A stretch of 64,000 nt of DNA from a virus, in the IMG/VR virus record IMGVR_UViG_3300009127_000001, positions 1-64,000 of that record; one strand, given 5' to 3'. How positions within the stretch are numbered: position 1 is the stretch's first letter; the number at the start of each line of letters is the position of its first letter. The translations under genes were made by a program, and so were the position numbers. The notes beneath the pieces were generated by a model. That model searched no databases. It was not told where the DNA came from and saw nothing but the letters and a program-made list of their open reading frames with translations. Positions 1 through 6,471 of this stretch are shown here, piece by piece.

Positions 1-357
1 CTTCTGAGGTTACGCCATAACTTGTTCTCGAAGGTGGAAGAACCGAATCCCGCAGACATCAAGAAGATGTTCGCATTCCTATCAAATGCTGACGACCAAC
101 ACGAGGAATCTGGAGGCTTTGATAAGGATGAAACGGCTCCTACTGATGAGGCTGAGGCTGGGCCGGTTGAGGATGAGTCCGAGGCTGGGCCAGTTGAGGA
201 ATCTGAGGCCGAGGCTGGGCCAACTGACGATAGCTCAGATGATTTGGCGGGTGAGGCTCCTGTTCAAGAGGAGACATCCGATACTGAGCCTGCTGGCGAT
301 GATGTCGAGAGTGAAGAAATAAGTGCTCTTCTCGAGCAACTCGACGACGAAGACTAA
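1..357 (+). CDS. C-terminal part of an acidic protein, truncated by the window edge
   Basis: The frame is open to base 1, and the first possible start inside the window is a TTG at 22 without a ribosome binding site, so the gene almost certainly begins upstream. The visible 118 residues are very acidic, with a threefold repeat of the type EAEAGP(V/T) at about residues 45-75, and end in ISALLEQLDDED. Acidic tails ending in short Leu/Asp motifs are typical of single-stranded DNA-binding proteins such as T4 gp32, and the next gene is a replication nuclease, so an SSB is a reasonable guess. No DNA-binding domain is visible, so the function stays open. A strong hairpin follows the stop codon. Confidence 0.6.
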   Translation, partial: LLRLRHNLFSKVEEPNPADIKKMFAFLSNADDQHEESGGFDKDETAPTDEAEAGPVEDESEAGPVEESEAEAGPTDDSSDDLAGEAPVQEETSDTEPAGDDVESEEISALLEQLDDED

Positions 358-371
358 TCTCCTTTCGCCAC

Positions 372-404
372 GTGGGGCGGGAGCCCTGTTCCCTCCCGCC
401 CCAC
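372..404 (+). terminator. Strong GC-rich hairpin after the first gene
   Basis: A perfect 12-bp stem pairs 372-383 with 393-404 around a 9-nt loop. It lies 14 nt after the stop codon of the acidic gene and just before the exonuclease start. No clear U-tract follows, so it may slow polymerase or protect the 3' end of the upstream mRNA rather than be a classical terminator. Confidence 0.6.
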
Positions 405-412
405 TCTCCATT

Positions 413-1264
413 ATGCCTAATAAAGCCCTACTTGTTGATGCTCGTAATGCCCTTTATAGGGCTATATATGCTGTTAAGGCTGATAGAAGGCATACTATTA
501 AATATCACTATTTTGTGATATTTCTACGCCAGTTATCATCTTGGATAGGCAGATTTAATCCATCTTCTGTTCACATTTTCTGGGATGCACCGAAGACAAA
601 GGTGTGGCGTAGACTTGTTCTGGAGACATATAAAGATAGATCTAATAGTCAATATGTTGAGGATATTTCTGAGGATTTGGCCATTACTACTAGGGTGGCG
701 ATGGAAATTCTTCCGTTTATGAATGTTCGCCAATATTTTAAGGCACAGATGGAGGCAGACGACTTAATATATGCTGCTGTGAATACTATTCATCCTAGTG
801 ATAGTGTAATTATTTCTACCGATTCCGATATGATACAGATGCCATTTGTGTATCCAACGGTAGAAGTGTGGGACCCGAAGAAACAAGAAATGATGTCCGT
901 CCCACATATTAATCCAGCTGCTCAAAAAGCCTTGATGGGTGATAAGGCTGATTCAATTGATGGGTATCGTGGAATTGGTCCTAAGAAATCGGCTGCTATG
1001 CTAGAAGGTGTTCAATCCTTAAATGAATTCCTTCAAACGCAGGGTAGCCAGCTATATTATAAGAATTTATTACTAATAGATTTATCATTGTGTCCACGAT
1101 TGCTTGCTAATAGGAAGTATGTTTGGTCAACTATGCAAAAGCCAATCAGGTGGGACAAGAAAAAGATAGATGAGTTAGTTGGTAAGTACAAAGTGATGGG
1201 TTTTGTATCCGAAGAAACGGATTTATTACCACCATTCCTACAATTATCTCCATCTCAAATATAA
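413..1264 (+). CDS. 5'-3' exonuclease / flap endonuclease (FEN, T4 RNase H type)
   Basis: A 283-residue FEN/PIN-fold nuclease that would remove RNA primers and 5' flaps during phage replication. Visible metal-site motifs are D9 in the opening VDARNA segment, FWDAP at 56-60, EADD at 114-117 and STDSD at 135-139. A helix-hairpin-helix-like DNA-binding element GIGPKK (187-192) follows GDKADSIDG (176-184). The order and spacing match phage FEN enzymes. The chosen start is the ATG at 413. The frame is open further upstream, but only through the hairpin. No good Shine-Dalgarno (SD) sequence precedes it. The gene probably works with the primase and ligase in this window. Confidence 0.9.
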   Translation: MPNKALLVDARNALYRAIYAVKADRRHTIKYHYFVIFLRQLSSWIGRFNPSSVHIFWDAPKTKVWRRLVLETYKDRSNSQYVEDISEDLAITTRVAMEILPFMNVRQYFKAQMEADDLIYAAVNTIHPSDSVIISTDSDMIQMPFVYPTVEVWDPKKQEMMSVPHINPAAQKALMGDKADSIDGYRGIGPKKSAAMLEGVQSLNEFLQTQGSQLYYKNLLLIDLSLCPRLLANRKYVWSTMQKPIRWDKKKIDELVGKYKVMGFVSEETDLLPPFLQLSPSQI

Positions 1265-1280
1265 ATCAGGAGATTGAATC

Positions 1281-1559
1281 ATGGCTGTTGGTATACATGT
1301 TGCGCGTACTGGTTTTCTAAAAGTAGATGCCTCCGGGAATGTTGTGGATAAGGATAGTAATACTACTACTATCGCACAACATCTGACGGGATCGCACGAT
1401 CATAGGGTACTTGCCGATTCCTCTATACCAAATACTGCTAATAATCCGGATGTGAAGACTTATCTAGAACTTGAAGCTGCCAGCGATTTTGTGTTATATC
1501 ATATGGATCAGAATATGATTGTAACGTATGATGCTGGCGATGTGAATAGTGCTACCTAG
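1281..1559 (+). CDS. Small protein of unknown function (92 aa)
   Basis: Starts at an ATG with an AGGAG ribosome binding site 8 nt upstream, 16 nt after the exonuclease gene. The sequence is mildly polar, with no cysteines, membrane segment or motif that I recognise. The middle (DSNTTTIAQHLTGSHDHRVL) looks like a short beta-rich virion-type protein, but this is only an impression. The 3' end overlaps the end of the convergent sulfotransferase gene by 8 nt. Confidence 0.6.
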   Translation: MAVGIHVARTGFLKVDASGNVVDKDSNTTTIAQHLTGSHDHRVLADSSIPNTANNPDVKTYLELEAASDFVLYHMDQNMIVTYDAGDVNSAT

Positions 1560-2352
1560 CTAATGGGCTGGGATAATCCAGACTTTCTAAATCTATGCCG
1601 TGGATTTCAGCTAATAAATCTATAATTTCTGGTGTATAGAAATGATGGAAATCTGGGAATACTCCATCATATAGATCATATAGGCTCCTATATCCAAGAT
1701 TGTAATGTTCTGTTTCGAAAGTCTCTTCTTCTGTGCGTCTCTCAGTATGGTGAGGTACGTCGCAATCTTTATATTGGACACCTAATTCGAATCTTTGATT
1801 TAGTTGGTCTAATTCTGCTTCGATGCTTTCTAATTTAATAATCTGACTGAAATACGATATGTCGATTCTTCTGCGTAATTGTGGTAGTGTATGTCCTTCA
1901 AACCACCCTTTTTTCGTTTTTTGGTTTTCTATCAACAATAATAGGAAATCATGGAATGATAGGTTTGGTGTCAAACCGAATTTGCTATAATCGACTCTTA
2001 CTATTACTCGTGGATTTTCAGCTAATAATCTAGGATTTAATTTCCTATCACTAATATTTTGTGGATGCCGTTCAAGGCAGTGGAGAAATATGCTTACGGC
2101 CCTTGCATATGGATTTCTAACAAGAGCAACTTTATAATATTTATCTTGATCTGGGTTTCGGAGGAATTCTTTTTTGCGTTGGCTCCATGATGCCCACTTA
2201 CCACTTTGATTTCTATATCTTCTTAGTCCGACTTTTAAAGCTCTTTCATATTGGCCAATAGTCTTTAGAAACCATATAAAAAGTGTTGTGCTGCCAGCCT
2301 TCTGTGATGTCCAGAAGCAGAGCTTTTTGTCTTCATTTATTAGCACTCTCAT
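1552..2352 (-). CDS. Sulfotransferase family protein
   Basis: A 266-residue PAPS-dependent sulfotransferase-like protein. The 5'-phosphosulfate loop is seen as QKAGSTTL (17-24) and the 3'-phosphate-binding segment as VRNPYARAVS (78-87), the two hallmarks of the family that sulfates carbohydrates. The acceptor cannot be told from sequence. It forms a two-gene minus-strand unit with the papain-like gene upstream (ATGA overlap of stop and start). A second, different sulfotransferase lies at 9818-10480, and glycosyltransferase genes lie between them, so sulfation of a glycan is the likely role. Confidence 0.8.
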   Translation of the reverse strand: MRVLINEDKKLCFWTSQKAGSTTLFIWFLKTIGQYERALKVGLRRYRNQSGKWASWSQRKKEFLRNPDQDKYYKVALVRNPYARAVSIFLHCLERHPQNISDRKLNPRLLAENPRVIVRVDYSKFGLTPNLSFHDFLLLLIENQKTKKGWFEGHTLPQLRRRIDISYFSQIIKLESIEAELDQLNQRFELGVQYKDCDVPHHTERRTEEETFETEHYNLGYRSLYDLYDGVFPDFHHFYTPEIIDLLAEIHGIDLESLDYPSPLAR

Positions 2353-2924
2353 TTAGTAGAATCCCAAACTACTTCTAGTTGTGAATTGTTGACAATATCA
2401 TCCGCTACTACAGTAACTCTACCGAATCGTTTTGACCCAGTGATAAGTCCTGGGAAGCAATGACTTATAAGTTCTGTACAACTAAATCTTAATGTACTCT
2501 TGAAATCAAAATCGAAATCATATTCACTTCCGACAGCTTTCCTGGCTAATTCGATAGCTTCTTCTCGGTATTTCTCCGGTGCTCGTAGTACTATCATATG
2601 ATCAGTTCTCATAAAGTCTATAAGATCTTCTATGAGTACACCGTCACTGATAGCGTGGATAATTTCGTTATCACCTACGTATAATCCCGCATGATTCCAC
2701 CAGCCGGGGATGAACCATTTATCAACATATCCTTCAAACCGACGTATAATGATATCACCGGGTTTGATTAATGGTTCTAGTTGCCGATAATGTTTGCCTT
2801 TTAATCGGCAATTTCTAGCATTAATTACGAACCAGAATGGGTGAAGTATACCAGCCCATTTTATGTCACCTAGGAAACGAAATATTGCCTTCTGTATTTT
2901 GAAAGTTATTTTGTTGGTTGCCAT
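2349..2924 (-). CDS. YiiX-like permuted papain-fold (NlpC/P60-related) hydrolase
   Basis: A 191-residue protein with the circularly permuted NlpC/P60 arrangement. PGDIIIRR at about 55-62 is followed by the catalytic-type histidine H78 in NHAGLYVG, and the cysteine comes later as C149 in FSCTEL. This order (His before Cys) is typical of the YiiX/DUF830 group, which cleaves amide or acyl bonds in lipids or cell-wall peptides. No signal peptide is visible. The start at 2924 has a good AGGAG site 8 nt upstream; longer in-frame starts would overlap the divergent gene. It may act on the host envelope, but this is inference. Confidence 0.7.
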   Translation of the reverse strand: MATNKITFKIQKAIFRFLGDIKWAGILHPFWFVINARNCRLKGKHYRQLEPLIKPGDIIIRRFEGYVDKWFIPGWWNHAGLYVGDNEIIHAISDGVLIEDLIDFMRTDHMIVLRAPEKYREEAIELARKAVGSEYDFDFDFKSTLRFSCTELISHCFPGLITGSKRFGRVTVVADDIVNNSQLEVVWDSTK

Positions 2925-2969
2925 GATATCACTCCTGTACATAAGGTATTGTAACTTTGAGGTGTAATT

Positions 2970-3626
2970 ATGGCCGAGTTGACAGAAGAACAGAAAAAGA
3001 AATTCTCCAAAACTGGCAAGAGTAATGTCAGGACTGCTAAGGCTCATGAGCGCCGTGTGGCTAAATTACTCAAAGAATGGACTGGTAAGGAATTTCGGCG
3101 GCGGCGGGTTGAAGGGCGTGGAGATGATGTAAAGGTGGTAGAGGGTGTAGGCGATGTAATACCTGTAGAGGGTGATACTATATTCGCCATAGAGGCCAAG
3201 AAAGGCCAGGGATTTAGCCTAGATGGCCTTATGTCTAGTCCTAAAACGGCTAAGTTCACAGAGTGGTGGCATCAGGTAACATATGATGCTATAATATTGT
3301 CTGAGAAGATAGAACAAATTAGATATCCATTATTGTTTTTTAAACCCCATCCAAACTTCGACTGGATAGCATTTCCACAGTGTTTGATAGAAACATGGTA
3401 TCCAGTCAATAAGTTTGATATTACTACTTCCCCGGTGCCTGGTACACTACCATTCCCACATATCCTCGTGAATTGCTATGATAGATGTGGTGAAATAGAA
3501 CTAGATGTTTCCCATTCTAAGAAGAATCCTGTGATGGTGTCTCTTGCTCTCTTAGAGCCTTGTTTATGCCGGTGGCGTGATTTTGCCGCTAATATAGATC
3601 CAAAGACGATATTTGTACAAACCTAG
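2970..3626 (+). CDS. PD-(D/E)XK nuclease-like protein
   Basis: A 218-residue basic protein. After a Lys-rich start it has KAHERRVAKLLKEWTG, a very basic strand, then GDVIPVEGDTIFAIEAKKGQ. The E...D...(E)xK arrangement resembles the core of PD-(D/E)XK phage nucleases such as Holliday junction resolvase-like enzymes. The C-terminal half (from about residue 100) is unassigned. The gene is divergent from the papain-like gene with 45 nt between starts, so promoters for both probably lie there. The fold call is moderate; cleavage specificity is unknown. Confidence 0.55.
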   Translation: MAELTEEQKKKFSKTGKSNVRTAKAHERRVAKLLKEWTGKEFRRRRVEGRGDDVKVVEGVGDVIPVEGDTIFAIEAKKGQGFSLDGLMSSPKTAKFTEWWHQVTYDAIILSEKIEQIRYPLLFFKPHPNFDWIAFPQCLIETWYPVNKFDITTSPVPGTLPFPHILVNCYDRCGEIELDVSHSKKNPVMVSLALLEPCLCRWRDFAANIDPKTIFVQT

Positions 3627-3641
3627 AAATAGGAGTGTATA

Positions 3642-3809
3642 ATGTCTTGTGGATCTTGTGGTGGCAAACAACCTATTAGGATTTCTAGACCGGCGGGTCG
3701 TTCTCTTTCAAAGAGGGCGATAGAAAAGAAAACTATTAGATTAAATGCTAGAAAACCTATAATTGTTGCCACACAGCCAGCCAATAACCTAAACAGATAT
3801 AGAGTGTAA
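3642..3809 (+). CDS. Small Cys-rich N-terminus, basic protein (55 aa)
   Basis: A short gene with ATG at 3642 preceded by AGGAG and ending 2 nt before the next gene. The protein begins MSCGSCGGKQPIR and is otherwise basic. The start resembles the start of the following gene (MPCCGGGKGSPR), so the two look like a duplicated pair. A CxxC near the N-terminus may bind metal. Function unknown. Confidence 0.6.
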   Translation: MSCGSCGGKQPIRISRPAGRSLSKRAIEKKTIRLNARKPIIVATQPANNLNRYRV

Positions 3810-3811
3810 CT

Positions 3812-4072
3812 ATGCCTTGCTGTGGTGGTGGAAAAGGTAGTCCTAGAACTGTTCGACAACAAGTAGTAAATCGCCCATCTACGAAGAAGAAAAAGAGAGC
3901 GGCGATTCATAGAGTTTCTCGTAAGCCTTCTACAAGAAATGTCGAGATAAAACGACAATATGTAGTACCACGTCAAAGGTGCCCGAAATGTGGATACCCA
4001 ACGATGCTTGTTGTTATTGCTAGTCGTCAGAGAATTCAATGTGCTAACGTGAACTGCAAGCATATCTCATAA
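3812..4072 (+). CDS. Small zinc-ribbon protein (86 aa)
   Basis: A strongly basic protein with an N-terminal MPCCGGGK, a Lys/Arg-rich middle and a C-terminal zinc ribbon with CPKCGYP and CANVNC as the two Cys pairs. Such proteins usually bind nucleic acid. It follows its shorter relative after 2 nt and probably shares its transcript. Phage small zinc ribbons often act as transcription modulators, but nothing here proves that. Confidence 0.65.
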   Translation: MPCCGGGKGSPRTVRQQVVNRPSTKKKKRAAIHRVSRKPSTRNVEIKRQYVVPRQRCPKCGYPTMLVVIASRQRIQCANVNCKHIS

Positions 4073-4083
4073 GCGGTGTGGTG

Positions 4084-4116
4084 TACCCATTTTGTCAAAT
4101 ATGACAAAAAAGGGTA
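4084..4116 (+). promoter_or_regulatory. Hairpin covering the ribosome binding site of the HNH gene
   Basis: 5 bp plus 8 bp of pairing (4084-4088 with 4112-4116, and 4090-4097 with 4102-4109) around an AATA loop. The GGG of the only SD-like sequence before the ATG at 4119 is in the stem. T4 intron endonuclease genes use RBS-masking hairpins to limit early translation; here that role is inferred. Confidence 0.5.
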
Positions 4117-4118
4117 CC

Positions 4119-4655
4119 ATGGGTAAGTACGCTGATAGAAAAGCAAATAATAAATGCGTTAGATGTGGTTGTCGTGAACCCGAACATAATTCTATTTGTT
4201 GTACATATTGTAAACAAAAACGAAAAGAAGCACGGCAGCGTCGCCACTCGAAGTTAGCTGCTACTGGAACATGTCGTTGCGGTTCTACAGCACGCCCTGG
4301 AAAGACGTTATGCGAAGCATGTGCTAGTAAATATGTTGAATCTGCGGCTGAATGGCGTAAGTCAAATCCTGGGTATTATCGGAGGCGGTCACGCCAATTA
4401 TTTCTTGAGGTCTTAAATCATTATGGTGGGCCAAAATGTGCGTGTTGTGGCGAAACGAATATCTTCTTTTTAACAATCGATCATATCAACAGTGATGGTC
4501 ATAAACAACATCGAGGTGATAGGAAACGATTAGCATATTGGTTGAAGAAGAATGATTTCCCAGATGGATATCAGGTGTTATGTTTCAATTGTAATTGCGG
4601 ACGTGCTAGAAACGATGGGATTTGTCCACATAAACAGAAAGCGGAATGGTTTTAA
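4119..4655 (+). CDS. HNH homing endonuclease with N-terminal zinc motifs
   Basis: 178 residues. Several N-terminal Cys pairs (CVRCGC, CCTYC, CRCG, CEAC) form zinc ribbons for DNA binding. The HNH nuclease follows: CACCGE, then TIDHINSDG with the catalytic histidine, then CFNCNCGRA. This is a free-standing mobile endonuclease of the kind common in T4-like phages. ATG 4119 is chosen because the codons upstream lie inside a hairpin; TTG 4092 and ATG 4101 are alternatives. The stop overlaps the next start (TAATG). The last, partial gene of the window belongs to the same broad family. Confidence 0.85.
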   Translation: MGKYADRKANNKCVRCGCREPEHNSICCTYCKQKRKEARQRRHSKLAATGTCRCGSTARPGKTLCEACASKYVESAAEWRKSNPGYYRRRSRQLFLEVLNHYGGPKCACCGETNIFFLTIDHINSDGHKQHRGDRKRLAYWLKKNDFPDGYQVLCFNCNCGRARNDGICPHKQKAEWF

Positions 4656-5149
4656 TGTCCTTTGAACAATTGCTATTTGTAATAGTTCAATATATTCTGC
4701 TGGGTCTAGCTAGTGAAGCTCTAGCAGAATTAATAGTGGATTCTAAGTTCTCCGCTAAGTTCTTTAGGGATCCGTGGAAAAAATGGACATACCCTATTGA
4801 TAAACCACCACCCGATACATATTTTCAAAGATTTAAAGTGTTTGTAGATGAACTATGGAGTTGTGGTTATTGTACTAGTGTATGGACTTCGGGCTTTCTA
4901 GCTTTATTTGTATCATTAGATGGGCCGCGTGCTCTAGTCAATAATGTTTTGGTATGCTGGTTAATTTCTACTTTAATCATACATAGGATTTCAAATTGGA
5001 CACATGCTATTTTTGAGATAGTAAGGCGTGGTCGCGTACGTACCCATGATTTATTAGTTAGAGTGTCGGAGCAGGAAGATGCTGGAATTGGATATGGCGA
5101 GGGAGAGGGAAATGAGGAAGTTGGGGCCGGAGATCCTAAAACCGGCTGA
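4655..5149 (+). CDS. Membrane protein of DUF1360-like type
   Basis: 164 residues with an N-terminal hydrophobic segment (about 5-25), a central CGYCTSVW motif, a second hydrophobic stretch (about 85-115) and a polar Gly/Glu-rich tail. Small phage and bacterial membrane proteins of the DUF1360 type share the C-x-x-C-x-x-x-W motif between transmembrane helices. Role unknown. The start is coupled to the HNH gene by TAATG. The tail overlaps the next gene in another frame, and its low-complexity composition fits a region whose sequence is constrained by that second frame. Confidence 0.65.
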   Translation: MSFEQLLFVIVQYILLGLASEALAELIVDSKFSAKFFRDPWKKWTYPIDKPPPDTYFQRFKVFVDELWSCGYCTSVWTSGFLALFVSLDGPRALVNNVLVCWLISTLIIHRISNWTHAIFEIVRRGRVRTHDLLVRVSEQEDAGIGYGEGEGNEEVGAGDPKTG

Positions 5150-5621
5150 AATCCATTCCCTTGGTGATATAAAAAGAGTAGTAGCAGAACTTGATCCTAG
5201 CAAGAACGAGGCTTCTCGAACAGTACCACTGAGTACGACATTACAGGCCGAAACAGAATCTGGATCCAGACAAGTACAAGTATCAGCAAACACAAAATCC
5301 AGGACCAAGCGAGAAATGCTTATCGAAGGTCTTGATTTAGTCAAGAAATGGATAGAACATGAGGAGCAATTAAGAGACAATAGTTCTCCTACAGAAGTGA
5401 ATGGTATATTGATGAAGCCTGCTACCATAGGGAAAGGTAGTGAAGGTGTTGTTTGGGTTGACAAGTTTATAAGGCAGTGGTTGGGTGGGTATCGGCAAGG
5501 CACACTTATTTATTGGGATTTAGGCGATGGTTTCATCTACAAATACGACATCTACACCCACAAACTCACTAGAACAACAAAACCTAGCGAATCCGACAGT
5601 ACTGGCTCAGTACAAACCTAG
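5079..5621 (+). CDS. Unknown protein, overlaps both neighbours
   Basis: 180 residues if it starts at 5079 (GGAG 7 nt upstream); 5112 is also good (GAGGGAG upstream). The first half is polar and probably flexible. The second half has TKREMLIEGLDLVKKW (helix) and a Trp/Gly/Tyr-rich beta region. No known family recognised. It overlaps the membrane protein gene by 38-71 nt and the following gene by 95 nt, all in different frames. Confidence 0.6.
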   Translation: MLELDMAREREMRKLGPEILKPAEIHSLGDIKRVVAELDPSKNEASRTVPLSTTLQAETESGSRQVQVSANTKSRTKREMLIEGLDLVKKWIEHEEQLRDNSSPTEVNGILMKPATIGKGSEGVVWVDKFIRQWLGGYRQGTLIYWDLGDGFIYKYDIYTHKLTRTTKPSESDSTGSVQT

Positions 5622-5892
5622 ATCCCAATATAAGCCACAATTCGGCGATTATTTTGTTTGGTCTAAATGGTTTACTACATGGCATGGTTTGATTGTCAAT
5701 TATGATCATGAGACTGATGAACTACATATTGTAGTTTCTGGAGTACCATTTATATTATTAACAATGCCAGAAGAGAAACAAACAAAAGAAACTATAAAGG
5801 TAAAATTGTCAGATGTCAAAACCGCCGCAAATGGAAAGTTCGCGATTCTCCAGCACGAAACGTCCCAAAATGCGAACGTCTGGTACATCTAA
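5527..5892 (+). CDS. Unknown protein (121 aa), overlaps both neighbours
   Basis: The first 35 residues are Ser/Thr/Asn-rich and lie over the end of the previous gene; residues 36-121 look like a compact beta domain (FGDYFVWSKWFTTWHGLIV, then LHIVVSGVPFILL). An AGG-type site precedes the ATG but is weak. No better in-frame start exists downstream until residue 80, so the overlap seems real unless a non-standard start is used. Function unknown. Confidence 0.6.
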   Translation: MVSSTNTTSTPTNSLEQQNLANPTVLAQYKPRSQYKPQFGDYFVWSKWFTTWHGLIVNYDHETDELHIVVSGVPFILLTMPEEKQTKETIKVKLSDVKTAANGKFAILQHETSQNANVWYI

Positions 5893-6469
5893 ATTAAAGT
5901 TACCAGAGCTATTAAAGTACCCTGAATTACTCCCATTCGATTCCGCGCCTATAAAAGATATATTCTGTTACGTTATAAGACATTATGGTAATGCTGGTCT
6001 ATCGGCGTTGATATATAGGCAACCACAGAAAGATCAGGTTGTTATAATATGCGGGGATTGGCTCGGTAATAAGATAGACATAGTATCTGATAAGCCTACT
6101 ACATTAGTCACGCATGCTAACGAACTGGTTAAAGACAGGATTATGGTGCTATATGAAACGATGCGCTTAATCAAATTAGATCAAGCACAATTCTTCTTTG
6201 CCATTGTTGATGGTGAGCTTATATTAGTAGACATCCAAGTTGGGATAAATAAGTTTGCATCTCCTGGAATGCTTAGAGATGTTTTCAGCAAAGTTTTTCC
6301 AACACAAGAAGTACAAAAGATCGAGATTCTTGACGATCGTGCTATGGAGTATATTGAATATGGATCTGGTTCATACAGTGGTGATTTAATACTGAAACCA
6401 AGCAGATTTAGAATGCATAGTGTGACACCAGATAATTTTGTGCCATTATATGTTGAAGTGAAGAGGTAG
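5813..6469 (+). CDS. Unknown protein (218 aa)
   Basis: AAAGG lies about 10 nt before the ATG. The first 27 residues overlap the previous gene. The mature part is alpha/beta (for example DIFCYVIRHYGNAGLSALIY and AQFFFAIVDGELILVDIQ). No family recognised. It ends 2 nt before the large glycosyltransferase and probably belongs to the same transcript. Confidence 0.6.
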   Translation: MSKPPQMESSRFSSTKRPKMRTSGTSKLKLPELLKYPELLPFDSAPIKDIFCYVIRHYGNAGLSALIYRQPQKDQVVIICGDWLGNKIDIVSDKPTTLVTHANELVKDRIMVLYETMRLIKLDQAQFFFAIVDGELILVDIQVGINKFASPGMLRDVFSKVFPTQEVQKIEILDDRAMEYIEYGSGSYSGDLILKPSRFRMHSVTPDNFVPLYVEVKR

Positions 6470-6471
6470 GC

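Noticed and set aside
323-412. Upstream extension of the exonuclease frame
   Set aside because: It would run through the terminator hairpin and the end of the preceding gene; family members begin close to the VDARNA block.
5054-5503. Antisense frame of 149 codons over the unknown gene at 5079
   Set aside because: No binding site or known motif; the plus-strand genes in the area form a continuous coupled series.
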